Source of the DNA: Deltaproteobacteria bacterium
GTDB taxonomy: Bacteria; Myxococcota; Kuafuiibacteriia; Kuafuiibacteriales; Kuafuiibacteriaceae
Direction of reading: 5' to 3'
Length of the DNA: 64,000 bases
NCBI GenBank assembly: GCA_016703535.1
Contig: JADJBV010000001.1
Location: 6,438,001 to 6,502,000 of the forward strand
Shown here: positions 35,457-44,335 of the stretch, piece by piece
Layout: each line of letters starts with the position of its first letter
Numbering within the stretch: the stretch's first letter is position 1
Notes under the pieces: model-generated
What the model was told of the DNA's origin: nothing
What the model saw: only the letters and a program-made list of their open reading frames with translations
Database searches by the model: none
Translations under genes and position numbers: made by a program

Positions 35457-37508
35457 GTGCAGGCGGTAGCCTCAAGACGGTTTCTGGCGCTGGCCCCGCT
35501 GTTTTGTGCGGCGTGTTGGTCACCGGAGGTTCTCCAGGCTCCGCCCGTTGAGGCCTCCATCCTGCTCTTCGTCGAAGGCGGGACCTTCCAGGGGGTGACC
35601 CAGGGGGGAGCCGGCGTGCGAGCCAGCGTCGCTCCCCCGGCACTGCTGTTGGGCTACAAACAGCCCTTGAGTCAGCTGGGCATCTCCGAAGGGCCCTTGG
35701 CGCTGGTCGCCGAGGGCGACGAGCTGCCATCGCCCGATTGGGCCTACCGCCTGGAGCAAGACGGCTGGCGCGAGGCCACCCAAGACCTTCGCGGTGAGGA
35801 CCTCTATCGGCAGGCGCGAGTGCAGCGACGTTCGATCTGCAGCTGCGCCGCTGAGGGGAGCTGCTTTGACGACAGCGACCCACCGAGCTGCCAGCAGTGC
35901 CCCACGCCGGATAGACCGGCGCCACCTAACCAGTGGCCCACCGCTCAGCCGGCGAGTTGTCCAGAACGCTGGACCCCAGCCCTGGCGCCGGGAGAACACT
36001 TCGAGCGCTGCGAGCCACCGGCCCTCTCTTGTGCGGCGAATGAGGTCATGACCGCGAGCGAGTGCCGCTCGCTGATCGTCGACTGCGCCGACGGCTTTCC
36101 TGCGGGCGACTTTGACAGCTACGTTCGTCCGGGGAGCGGCGGTGACGGTTCCCGGGCGGCTCCCTTTGGCGATCTGGACGCTGCCCGGGCCGCCGCCGGC
36201 GCCCAACCAGCCCGCATTGCCCTCGCCGCCGGGAGCTACCAACTCCCTGACCCCTATCGGGGGCCAGCCCTCGAGCTGTACGCCTGCGATCCCCGCCAGG
36301 CGCGGCTGGGCCCGTTGCAGCTCGAGTCGAGCTTACGCCTGGAGGGGGTTGGGTTCGAGGCGTTGAGGACGCGAAGGGCTCAACTCCAGCTGGCGCGCAT
36401 CCTGGGGGACAGCCTCGACCTCACGGCCCAAAGTCTGCTGACGGCCACCGACGTCGACCTCGGGGCCCTGTCGGTGAGGAGCAGCACCGCGAGCGGCTCG
36501 GGGTGGCGGGTGCGAGGGGAGCTGCTGATGGCTGGGGCGCGGTTGGAGGTCCGAGACCTGGGCTCTACTTCGCTCCGGGTGATCAGCGGGGAGGCCGACC
36601 TCGAGGCGGTCACCTTAAGCGGCGGCCTGCAGGTGACCGCCCCTGGGAGCTTGCGGCTCAATCACGGCAGGGTGATCGGTCGCCCCCAGGTGACGTTGGC
36701 CCTCGCGGGGGCGGTCGACATCGAGGACTGCCTGCTCCAGACCGACAACGCGACGATCACCGTGAGCCGAGGTGAGGTGACCTTCAACCGCACTTGGTTC
36801 GTCGGCCCAGTGGTGGTCTTGGGGACCGACAGCACCATGGACTCCGTGGTCTTCGAGGTCGAGGCGCCCGCCCCCAACCAAGCGCCGCGCCTCTTCCACC
36901 TCCGCACCGATCGCTCGGCGAACCTCAAGCGGGTCTACGCGAGGGGCCCTTCGGTGTCAGGCCTCACCTTCAACGGCGGGGCCTCGATCATGACTGAGGC
37001 CTGGCTGCAGAACCACGGGGGCAGCGTGATCTCACTTGGGAACGGCCAGCTGGAGGTGCAGGACCTGCGGGCCGAAGCGGAGGGAGGTGAGGTCACCTGC
37101 TCGGTCGCGACGGTGACCTCGGCGGTGCTTCGAGGTCGAAGGGTGGACTTCACCACCTCCGGGGTGGGCCTCTTGGCGCAGATCGGGGGCGAGCTCATCA
37201 TGTCCGACGTCAAGCTGGTGCATCGAGGGATCCCGGGACCCAACTGTGGTGGCCCGTTCATTCCCTTGGCCAACTTTGGGGTGGGCGTCGCGGCCTACGA
37301 CACCTCGAAGATCCAGCTCAGTCACTTCGAGATCCTCGGCTTTCCACGAGGCGTCGTCCTGAACGCCAGCGGCGGCGCGCTGGAGGACGGACGAATCGCC
37401 ACCCCGATCGCTTTCAGCATCTCGACCGAGGCGACCGAGGAGCTGGGTTTGCTGCGAGGTGTTTTGGTCGAGGGTGCCTCGTTGATCTGCGAGGGTGTCG
37501 ATCAGTAG
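35457..37508 (+). CDS. Lipoprotein with beta-helix-like domain, relative of the one at 20702
   Basis: A 683-residue protein from GTG 35457. The N-terminus (RRFLALAPLFCAAC) ends in a lipobox, FCAAC. Residues 25-225 form a Cys-containing head (RRSICSCAAEGSCFDDS, SCQQCPTPD, ALSCAANEVMTASECRSLIVDC). From about 225 a Pel-like opening (YVRPGSGGDGSRAAPFGDLDAARAA) leads into beta-helix rungs (LAGAVDIEDCLLQTDNATIT, HLRTDRSANLKRVYARGPSV). The 'pro-G-x-G-x-D-G-(T/S)-x-x-x-P-F' phrase is typical of surface right-handed beta-helix proteins. It shares domain order and rung style with the 20702 protein. It converges on the DUF1963 gene with a 7-base overlap of ends. Surface exposure is predicted; the target is unknown. 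Confidence 0.75.
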   Translation: MQAVASRRFLALAPLFCAACWSPEVLQAPPVEASILLFVEGGTFQGVTQGGAGVRASVAPPALLLGYKQPLSQLGISEGPLALVAEGDELPSPDWAYRLEQDGWREATQDLRGEDLYRQARVQRRSICSCAAEGSCFDDSDPPSCQQCPTPDRPAPPNQWPTAQPASCPERWTPALAPGEHFERCEPPALSCAANEVMTASECRSLIVDCADGFPAGDFDSYVRPGSGGDGSRAAPFGDLDAARAAAGAQPARIALAAGSYQLPDPYRGPALELYACDPRQARLGPLQLESSLRLEGVGFEALRTRRAQLQLARILGDSLDLTAQSLLTATDVDLGALSVRSSTASGSGWRVRGELLMAGARLEVRDLGSTSLRVISGEADLEAVTLSGGLQVTAPGSLRLNHGRVIGRPQVTLALAGAVDIEDCLLQTDNATITVSRGEVTFNRTWFVGPVVVLGTDSTMDSVVFEVEAPAPNQAPRLFHLRTDRSANLKRVYARGPSVSGLTFNGGASIMTEAWLQNHGGSVISLGNGQLEVQDLRAEAEGGEVTCSVATVTSAVLRGRRVDFTTSGVGLLAQIGGELIMSDVKLVHRGIPGPNCGGPFIPLANFGVGVAAYDTSKIQLSHFEILGFPRGVVLNASGGALEDGRIATPIAFSISTEATEELGLLRGVLVEGASLICEGVDQ

Positions 37509-38356
37509 CTGGACCAAACCGGGAGACAACGGGCCAACCGCCCTTCCTCCAGATCTTGTCGGGCCCCCAAGATGTAGAGCAGCCGATCTCCCAAAGAGAG
37601 GCCCGCTTGGGGATCCGACTCCAGCCGCAACACCGTCGCCAAGTGGGCCAACTCGTCGGGGCGAAACTGATCGGTGAGTGCGGTCAAAAGCGGCGGCCCC
37701 AGCAAGTGAGTCCCCGGCCGTACCCCTTGTTCGAGCAAAATTTGCCCCGTCCACGCCAGGACCTGCTCCGCCAGCTCTGGTTCGTCTTCCGGCGAAGGAT
37801 GAGCGCGACCGTCCAACGTCTCGGGCGGGATCCAGATCGGCCGAAAGTGGAGCCGGGATTCAATCCGCACCGCGGACCTGAGATCCTTCGGAGGTGGAGT
37901 GGCTTTGCTCTCGTGGGGTGCTTCGTACCAGTGAGCCCGGACCGGCTCGAAGTCGCTCAGCTCCCCCAAAAACAAGGACAAGAGCCCCCGGCGGGGCAGG
38001 TGGGGCAGGCGTTCGGGCAAGGCGCCGAAGTCGATCTGCCCCAAAAAGCGATAGCCGGTGGGCCAGTCCGCCGCCCCCTCTAAGTATGGGCGGCCCCCCA
38101 ACTTGCTCGCGAGGAGCGGCAGGGCTGGAGGGCGGCCGCGTTGCAGACTCAGGGGCCACCACCCGGAAGGTGCCTCCCCCACCGGCTCGGACTCGATCAG
38201 GAACGCCGGCGACCGTCCGGACACGAGCCACCGCTCCAGCGCCTCGGCCCGGGTCGGGGAGACCCGTCGTCGGAGCGCCGCTTCCAGGGGCCATTCGGGC
38301 GGGCCAAGGAGGGCCAAGCGCGCCGGATGATAGAGGAGATCGGTGAAGTCGCCCAT
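37502..38356 (-). CDS. DUF1963 (YwqG-like) cytosolic protein
   Basis: A 284-residue protein with a GGAG Shine-Dalgarno before ATG 38356. The DUF1963 signature is clear: LLASKLGGRPYLEGAADWPT, GYRFLGQIDFGALP, LPRRGLLSLFLGEL, then VRAHWYEAPHE. These proteins are widespread, often close to toxin or polymorphic loci, and their biochemical role is not established. No signal peptide or membrane segment is present. It is divergent from the small membrane protein; a short inverted repeat, TGAAC-ATTA-GTTCA, lies between them at 38378-38391. Confidence 0.82.
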   Translation of the reverse strand: MGDFTDLLYHPARLALLGPPEWPLEAALRRRVSPTRAEALERWLVSGRSPAFLIESEPVGEAPSGWWPLSLQRGRPPALPLLASKLGGRPYLEGAADWPTGYRFLGQIDFGALPERLPHLPRRGLLSLFLGELSDFEPVRAHWYEAPHESKATPPPKDLRSAVRIESRLHFRPIWIPPETLDGRAHPSPEDEPELAEQVLAWTGQILLEQGVRPGTHLLGPPLLTALTDQFRPDELAHLATVLRLESDPQAGLSLGDRLLYILGARQDLEEGRLARCLPVWSSY

Positions 38357-38467
38357 CCGGCTCTCCGGAGCACGTGGTGAACATTAGTTCAGCACCCAAA
38401 GTTGAGCCCGATCGGGCACGATGCCAAGCGAATCCTTTTGGGGAGGTGGACGTTGGAAGGAGCACCC

Positions 38468-38914
38468 ATGACGGAAGCCCTTTGGATCGCAGCGGCGGTG
38501 GTCTTTGCGGTGTCCACCTTGTCCCTCAAGCTGGCGGTTCGCCTGTGCGCCAAAGGCGCGGACAACGGCTGGGACAACGCCCTGGGCTACGTGTTGTTGA
38601 CCGGCCTTCTGACGGTCGCGCTCCGCTTCGTCGCCGACACTGGGAGCTGGCTGCTGATCGGCCTGTCGCCGCTTCTGGCCTTCGTGGTCCAGACCGTCGC
38701 GCTGAAGGTGATCTACGAGATCACCGCACTCCGGGCCTGGGTGCTCGGTATGGTCCACCTGGTCTTTACCACCTTCGTGGTCGGCGGGATCACCATGGCC
38801 GTGGGGGCGATCGTCGCCTACGTCTGGTACGGGCGGATCATCGCCGACCCCCTCTTGATCATCCGAGCGCTGCTCAAGTGGTTGGGCATCGAGTTGCCCT
38901 TCCCCATCTAGTCC
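38468..38914 (+). CDS. Small four-span membrane protein, function unknown
   Basis: A 147-residue protein from ATG 38468, preceded by GGAAGGAG, which decides the start over the longer frame. It contains four hydrophobic segments: ALWIAAAVVFAVSTLSLKLAV, YVLLTGLLTVALRFVA, LLIGLSPLLAFVVQTVALKV, and VHLVFTTFVVGGITMAVGAI. A charged loop (RLCAKGADNGWDNA) lies between the first two. The frame stop is at or just before 38914; the reading extends to residues IELPFPI. I do not recognise a family. It lies upstream of the aminopeptidase but has its own ribosome site. Confidence 0.65.
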
Positions 38915-38948
38915 TGCGGGCGGCCCGACCGATTCCCAGGATTGGGCC

Positions 38949-38978
38949 TTGGGCCCGGCGCCGCTTTTGTTCTAGCTT
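38949..38978 (+). promoter_or_regulatory. Probable sigma-70 promoter of the M1 aminopeptidase gene
   Basis: TTGGGC, 18 bases, TAGCTT (in TTCTAGCTT). ATG 38988 starts nine bases after the hexamer with no Shine-Dalgarno, again implying a leaderless message. Confidence 0.4.
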
Positions 38979-38987
38979 CGGCGCTCC

Positions 38988-41558
38988 ATGGCGCCGCGAG
39001 CCCACCGGCTTTCCCAGCACGTACGCCCGATCTCTTACGCGATCGACATCGCGACCCACCCGGGCCGGGCCGACTTTGCCGGCCGGCTGGAGATCCAGCT
39101 GGAGTTGCTTCGTCCCAGCGATCGCCTGGAGTTGCACAGCAAAGACCTCGACTTGAGTGAGGTGTCGATCCACCAAGCGGACCGGCAGGAGTCACCCCGG
39201 GTCGAGCTGATCAAAGAGACCGAAAGTGTGGTCTTCGTGACCGCCCAACCGCTGGCCGTGGGGACCGCCACCTTGCGCCTGGCCTTTCGGGGGCGACCCA
39301 ACCCCGGCATGCACGGCCTCTACCTGGCCCACGACGGCGAAGAACGAGCGGTCTGCACCCAGTGTGAGGCCACCGACGCTCGGGCGATCTTCCCCTGCTT
39401 CGACGAGCCAGAGCTGAAGGCCACCTTCGCTTGGACCATCCGCACCGAAGGCGACGTGGTGGCCTTGGCCAACGGCGAACTGCTCTCGACTGAAAAGAAC
39501 GGCGCCGAGACCATCTGGCGCTTCGCCCCCACCGAACGGATCTCCAGCTACTTGGTGGCCTTGGCGGTCGGGCACTTCGAAAGCACCGAAGAGACCAAGG
39601 TCGGGACCACGCCGATTCGGATCTGGGCGCCGGTCGGCAAGAAGGAGCAGGGCCGCTTCGCCCACGGCTTCACCGAAAAACTGATCCCTTGGTACGAAAG
39701 CTACTTCGATCTGCCGTACGCCTATCACAAGTACGATCAGGTCGGCGTTCCCGGCTTCGACGCGGGGGCCATGGAGAACGTGGGCCTGGTGTTGTTCCGC
39801 CAGAACCTGCTCTTGATGGATCCGCGGGCCGCCTCTTGGAACCAAGAGAAGTTGATCGCCAAGGTGATCGCCCACGAGCTGGCCCACATGTGGTTCGGCA
39901 ACTTGGTGACCATGTCGTGGTGGGACGATCTGTGGCTCAACGAAGCCTTCGCCGAGTGGTTCGCGCACAAAGGCACCCACGCCGTCGCGCCGAGTTATCT
40001 GGTCTGGAACGACTTCCAAGGCGACAAAAACCGCGCCCTGATCGACGACGCCCTGCCCACCACCCACCCGATCTGGTCGCCGGTCTCCACGCCCGGTGAA
40101 GCGCTGGAGATGTTCGACGTCATCACCTACCAAAAAGGTTGTGCGGTGATGCGGATGCTCGAACACTTCTTGGGTGAGGTGCCCTTCCGTGACGGTCTGC
40201 GCACGTACATGAAGGCCTTCCAAGAAAAGAACGCCAAAGGCGCGGATCTTTGGCACCACCTGGCGGCCAGCTCGGGCCAACCGGTGGAGCGCCTGATGGA
40301 AAGTTGGGTTGCCCAACCGGGCTTTCCGCTCCTGGAGTTGGAGCTCGACGGCGCTCAACTCCACCTCAAACAACGCCGCTTCTTCTCCAGCCCGGTGGCC
40401 AGCCAAGGGCCCAACGAACAGCGGTGGAACATCCCGGTGGTGGTCCGCTACGAAGACGACGAAGGCCTCAAGGAACACCGCTTCATCGGCGACCAACCCA
40501 ACTTCTCCACCACCTTGCCCGCCAAAGGGATGGTGCGTTGGGTGTACGGCAACGCCGACGAGATCGGCTTTTATCGAGTGGCCACCGGGCCAAAGGCGAC
40601 CGTCGCTCTGTTGCAGCGGGGCCTGGATCGCCTGACCGCCGTCGAGCAGATGGGCTTCGTGGAAGATCAGTGGGCCCTGGTGCGGAACGGCACCTCCGGG
40701 ATCGCGCAGTTTTTCCCGGTGCTCGAGCGCTTCGCCACGAGCCGGGACCACAACGTGCTCCGTTCGGTCACCGATCGCCTGAGCGCCATCGAAGCCCTCC
40801 TGGAAGAACGGGGTGAAGAGCAGACCTTGGGCTTTTTGCGCCAACGGATCCGCGGGCTGTTTCAGCCGATCTTGAGCGATCTGGGCTACGTGCCCCGGGT
40901 CGGCGAGGCCCAGAACGAGCTACAGCGCCGGGCCCTGGCGATCCACGCGGTGTCCAGCCTGGGGCGGGCCCCTCAAGCGATCGCCGAAGCGATCCACTGG
41001 GCCGACCTGGAGCGCCGTGATCCCCGAGGTGTCGATCCCAACTTGGCGGGCACCTTCGTGGGGATCGCGGCCAAGTTCGGCGACGCCGCCCGTTATCAGG
41101 ACTTCGTCGCCACCTACCAAGATCGAAAAGCCAAAGGTTCGGCCCCGCAAGATAGCTTGCGATACCTCTACGCCTTGGCCGCCTTCCGAGGGGCCAGCGA
41201 GGTGAAGGCGACGCTCCAACACCTGGACGACGGCGTGATCCCGCAAGAGGCGTTGGGCAGCGTCTTGTCTCAGCTGCTCTCCACCCGGCACGGGCAAGAG
41301 GAGGCTTGGAACTACCTGAAGGCGGGATGGAGCACCCTCAAGTCTCGAGTCGGGGACATGGGCGTCTCCCGGGTCGTCGAGTCGACGGGTCGCCTGGACG
41401 GCCGCTTCCGGGCCGACATCGTGGCTTTCTTCGAGGCCAACCCGCCGACCAGCGCCGAACGGGCCTTGGCCCGGGCCCTCGAGAGCCTCGATCAACGGGA
41501 GGAGCTGAAGGCTCGCCTGGTCCCCGAGCTGGTGCGCCTGCTGGTGATCCAGGATTAA
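38988..41558 (+). CDS. M1-family aminopeptidase
   Basis: An 856-residue zinc aminopeptidase of normal family length. The exopeptidase signature GAMENVGLVLF binds the substrate amino terminus. The zinc site HELAHMWFGNLVTMSWW (His296) is followed by LWLNEAFAEW, whose Glu completes the HExxH-x18-E site. The N-terminal beta domain (residues 1-200) and the C-terminal ERAP1-like helical array (from about 500) are both present. There is no signal peptide, so it is cytosolic and probably finishes peptide degradation after proteasome-like or ATP-dependent proteolysis. The closest forms are PepN/ERAP1-type; I do not assign PepN firmly. A GCAAG-N4-CTTGC palindrome is at 41147. Confidence 0.93.
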   Translation: MAPRAHRLSQHVRPISYAIDIATHPGRADFAGRLEIQLELLRPSDRLELHSKDLDLSEVSIHQADRQESPRVELIKETESVVFVTAQPLAVGTATLRLAFRGRPNPGMHGLYLAHDGEERAVCTQCEATDARAIFPCFDEPELKATFAWTIRTEGDVVALANGELLSTEKNGAETIWRFAPTERISSYLVALAVGHFESTEETKVGTTPIRIWAPVGKKEQGRFAHGFTEKLIPWYESYFDLPYAYHKYDQVGVPGFDAGAMENVGLVLFRQNLLLMDPRAASWNQEKLIAKVIAHELAHMWFGNLVTMSWWDDLWLNEAFAEWFAHKGTHAVAPSYLVWNDFQGDKNRALIDDALPTTHPIWSPVSTPGEALEMFDVITYQKGCAVMRMLEHFLGEVPFRDGLRTYMKAFQEKNAKGADLWHHLAASSGQPVERLMESWVAQPGFPLLELELDGAQLHLKQRRFFSSPVASQGPNEQRWNIPVVVRYEDDEGLKEHRFIGDQPNFSTTLPAKGMVRWVYGNADEIGFYRVATGPKATVALLQRGLDRLTAVEQMGFVEDQWALVRNGTSGIAQFFPVLERFATSRDHNVLRSVTDRLSAIEALLEERGEEQTLGFLRQRIRGLFQPILSDLGYVPRVGEAQNELQRRALAIHAVSSLGRAPQAIAEAIHWADLERRDPRGVDPNLAGTFVGIAAKFGDAARYQDFVATYQDRKAKGSAPQDSLRYLYALAAFRGASEVKATLQHLDDGVIPQEALGSVLSQLLSTRHGQEEAWNYLKAGWSTLKSRVGDMGVSRVVESTGRLDGRFRADIVAFFEANPPTSAERALARALESLDQREELKARLVPELVRLLVIQD
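41147..41160. repeat. Iterated palindrome, copy 6 (spacer ATAG)
   Basis: Inside the M1 aminopeptidase gene, read as P-Q-D-S-L-R. Confidence 0.75.
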
Positions 41559-41562
41559 CCCC

Positions 41563-41568
41563 TATACT
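41563..41568 (+). promoter_or_regulatory. Possible -10 element upstream of ktrB
   Basis: TATACT lies five bases after the aminopeptidase stop, but no convincing -35 is found at 16-18 bases. The transcript would have a leader of about 77 bases before ATG 41652. Confidence 0.3.
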
Positions 41569-41651
41569 CTGGCCGGCGAGAACCTTGTTCGCCAGGTCGG
41601 TTGGGGCTTGAATGCGCCGGCGCCCTGCCCACTTGGGCGCCGCGCGAATCG

Positions 41652-43649
41652 ATGGATAACCGAGGACCCGCCGTTCGCGGCCTGACGGCGACGCTGGGGC
41701 CGTGCCTGCCGCTGGCCTACTCGGCCTTTTGGAGCGCGGTCGGGATGCGCCCCGACCCCTGGTTGGACTGGGTCGCGATCGGCGCGGGCGTGGCTTTGAG
41801 CATCGCCGGGCTGCTCCTCGCCCAACGACCGGCCCTGGGGCGAGTTTTGGCCACGGCCGCCCTCGCTGGTTTTTTTGCCGCGGTTGCACCGACCCTGCTT
41901 TACCGCCCGGGCGCGGCCTTCTTGACCTGCGTCTTCGGCGCGATGGTGGTCCGCTCGATCTGGGGCGCGGCGCCCTTTCGGCCGTCTCGCCAACGCAGCC
42001 CCGAAAGTTTGGTGCTGCTCCGAAACGCCAGCTACCCGATCGTCGGCGCGTGGTTCGTGGCGGGTCCGATGAACCTGCAGCTCGGGACCTTGGGCCAGGT
42101 CTCGGCCTTCGTAGCCCTCGGGCTCGGGGCCTGGCTGGCGATCCGGGCCCTGCAGCGCCAAGTGGTCCAAGCCCCCTGGCGAAAGGTCACGGCCTGGTCA
42201 GCGGTCGGCTTGAGCATCATCTCGGCCGGGCTTCAGACCGGTGATCCCAGCGCTTCGGCCACCTTGTTGGCGATCCCACCGTGGTCGGTGTTGTTGTTGG
42301 CCGAAAGTGAATCCGACGGCGACGGTTGGGTCGCGGGGATCTTCAACCACCCGGCGCGGCTTTTGGTGGTCACCTTCCTCGGGATCGTCGCGGTGGGTGG
42401 TTTGGCGCTGTATCTGCCCGCCGCCAGCACCATCCCGGGTCGGGCCCACCTGATCGACGCCTTCTTCACCGCGGTCAGCGCCGCCTGTGTGACTGGCTTG
42501 ACGGTCCTCGACACCGAACGAGACTTCACCCTCTTCGGGCAAGGCGTGATCCTGTTGCTGATCCAGGTCGGCGGCTTGGGGATCATGACCTTCGCCACCG
42601 GCGCCTTGGCGCTCCTCAACCGTCGCGCCAGCTTGAAGCAGGAGAGCGCCATGGCGGGTCTGCTGGGAGCCCAAGGGGCGATGGCGATGTTCACCGCCAC
42701 CAAACAGATCATCGCCATCACCTTCGCCACCGAAGCCGCTGGCGCCTTGATCTTGGCGGCGGCGTTCATGACCGAAGGGGACTCGATCGGACAGGCCCTC
42801 TGGCGCGGCCTCTTCACCTCGGTCTCGGCCTTCTGCAACGCCGGCTTCGCGATCCAATCCGACAACCTGATCTCCTACCAAGGCAACCCGCTGGTGCTGC
42901 ACACGGTGGCCTTCTTGATCATCGTTGGTGGCCTCGGACCCATCCCGGTGATCGCCATCCCTGCCCTGTTTCGGGCCAAGCCGATCAGCCTGCACGCCCG
43001 GTTGGCGTTGATCACCACGGCGCTCCTCTTGGTCTTGCCGACGGTGTTGATCGCGGCCTTCGAGTGGTCCCACAGCTTGGGCCACCTCTCCTTCGCCGAT
43101 CGGATCCACAACGCCTGGTTCCAATCGGTCACGCCCCGGACCGCCGGCTTCAACAGCATCGACTTCACCGCGTTGCAGCCGGCCACCGTGGTCTTGACCA
43201 TCTTGTTGATGTACGTCGGTGGCAGCCCCGGTTCGACCGCGGGTGGCGTCAAGACCACCACCCTGGCGGTGCTGGTTTTGTCGGTCATTTCAGTGGTCCT
43301 CGGCCGCAACGAGCCGGTCGTGGGCGGGCGCCGAATCGGCGTGACCTCCGTGTACCGCGCCATGGCCATCGCCACCATGGGAGCGCTCTCGGCGTTCGTG
43401 GCGGTCACCGCGTTGATGTTGACCCAACAAATGGATCCCCTCGACCTGATCTTCGAGGTCTTTTCGGCGTTGGGTACGGTCGGCTTGACCGTCGGCGCCA
43501 CCCCGCTGCTCGACGACGTCGGCAAGATCGTGATCATGGCCTGCATGTTTGCGGGCCGGGTCGGACCCCTGACCCTCTTCTTGCTCCTCCAAGATCGACC
43601 CGCCGAAGAGAAGTGGAACTATCCCACGGAGGAGACGCCGGTCGGCTGA
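41652..43649 (+). CDS. ktrB: KtrB/TrkH-type potassium transporter with extra N-terminal membrane domain
   Basis: A 665-residue ion channel subunit. From about 230 it shows the four-pore repeat of the TrkH/KtrB superfamily, with selectivity segments AACVTGLTV, FCNAGFAI, TPRTAGFNS and ALGTVGLTV, each containing the conserved central Gly. GSPGSTAGGVKTTT lies in the third loop. The first ~220 residues add about six further membrane segments (LAYSAFWSAVGM, VAIGAGVALSIAGLLLA, VLATAALAGFFAAV) not present in ordinary KtrB (about 450 residues). It forms an operon with the KtrA gate (20 bases downstream) and a HAMP protein. Potassium or sodium-coupled potassium uptake is expected. Confidence 0.9.
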   Translation: MDNRGPAVRGLTATLGPCLPLAYSAFWSAVGMRPDPWLDWVAIGAGVALSIAGLLLAQRPALGRVLATAALAGFFAAVAPTLLYRPGAAFLTCVFGAMVVRSIWGAAPFRPSRQRSPESLVLLRNASYPIVGAWFVAGPMNLQLGTLGQVSAFVALGLGAWLAIRALQRQVVQAPWRKVTAWSAVGLSIISAGLQTGDPSASATLLAIPPWSVLLLAESESDGDGWVAGIFNHPARLLVVTFLGIVAVGGLALYLPAASTIPGRAHLIDAFFTAVSAACVTGLTVLDTERDFTLFGQGVILLLIQVGGLGIMTFATGALALLNRRASLKQESAMAGLLGAQGAMAMFTATKQIIAITFATEAAGALILAAAFMTEGDSIGQALWRGLFTSVSAFCNAGFAIQSDNLISYQGNPLVLHTVAFLIIVGGLGPIPVIAIPALFRAKPISLHARLALITTALLLVLPTVLIAAFEWSHSLGHLSFADRIHNAWFQSVTPRTAGFNSIDFTALQPATVVLTILLMYVGGSPGSTAGGVKTTTLAVLVLSVISVVLGRNEPVVGGRRIGVTSVYRAMAIATMGALSAFVAVTALMLTQQMDPLDLIFEVFSALGTVGLTVGATPLLDDVGKIVIMACMFAGRVGPLTLFLLLQDRPAEEKWNYPTEETPVG

Positions 43650-43669
43650 GGCCGCGGCACGGAGCACCC

Positions 43670-44335
43670 ATGCGCAAACAAGCCTTGATCATCGGCCTGG
43701 GACAGTTCGGCCTCGCTTTGGCCCGCAGCCTGACCTCCCGGGGTCTGGAGGTGATGGCCGTCGATCGGCGCACCGAGCTGATCCAAGAGGCCGCGGAGTT
43801 TGCGGCCGAGGCGGTCAGCTTCGACGCGACCGACGACGCCGCCCTCGCCCGGGCCGCACCCGAACGTCGCGACCTCTGCGTGGTGGCGATCGGCGGCGAA
43901 TCCCGAGACGGCTCGATCGTCTGCACCGCACTTTTGCGCCAGATGGGCGCGCCCTACATCGTGGCCCGGGCCATGGACGAGATCCACGAGCGGATCCTGC
44001 GATTGGTCGGCGCCCACGAGGTGGTCAACCCCGAACAAGCCTACGGAGAACGTCTGGCCAGCCGCCTGGCCTATCGCGGCGTGCTCGACCAAGTGCCGCT
44101 CGGCGACGACCTGATCCTCACCGAACTCAAGCCGCCGGAGAAGTTCATCGGCCGGACCTTGACCGACATCGCCTTGCCTCGAAAGTACGGCGTCACGGTG
44201 GTGGCGATCCGCCAACTCGAAGAGGGCCGCGGCCGAGTCGTAAAGCCCGATCCCACGGTTCCGCTGCGGGAAGGGGACATCCTGGTGATCGTCGCTTCGG
44301 AAGAATCGGTGGCCCGGATGATGGAGCGGCTATGA
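43670..44335 (+). CDS. ktrA: KtrA/TrkA RCK gating subunit
   Basis: A 221-residue cytoplasmic regulator of the KtrB channel. The RCK Rossmann fold begins QALIIGLGQFGLALARSLTS and has the acidic strand end (VMAVDRR) for adenosine binding. The TrkA-C ligand domain (residues 140-221) holds LTELKPPEKFIGRTLTDIAL and VPLREGDILVIVASEE. Length is as expected for the family. The start at ATG 43670 has GGAG upstream. Its stop overlaps the ATG of the next gene by four bases. Confidence 0.93.
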   Translation: MRKQALIIGLGQFGLALARSLTSRGLEVMAVDRRTELIQEAAEFAAEAVSFDATDDAALARAAPERRDLCVVAIGGESRDGSIVCTALLRQMGAPYIVARAMDEIHERILRLVGAHEVVNPEQAYGERLASRLAYRGVLDQVPLGDDLILTELKPPEKFIGRTLTDIALPRKYGVTVVAIRQLEEGRGRVVKPDPTVPLREGDILVIVASEESVARMMERL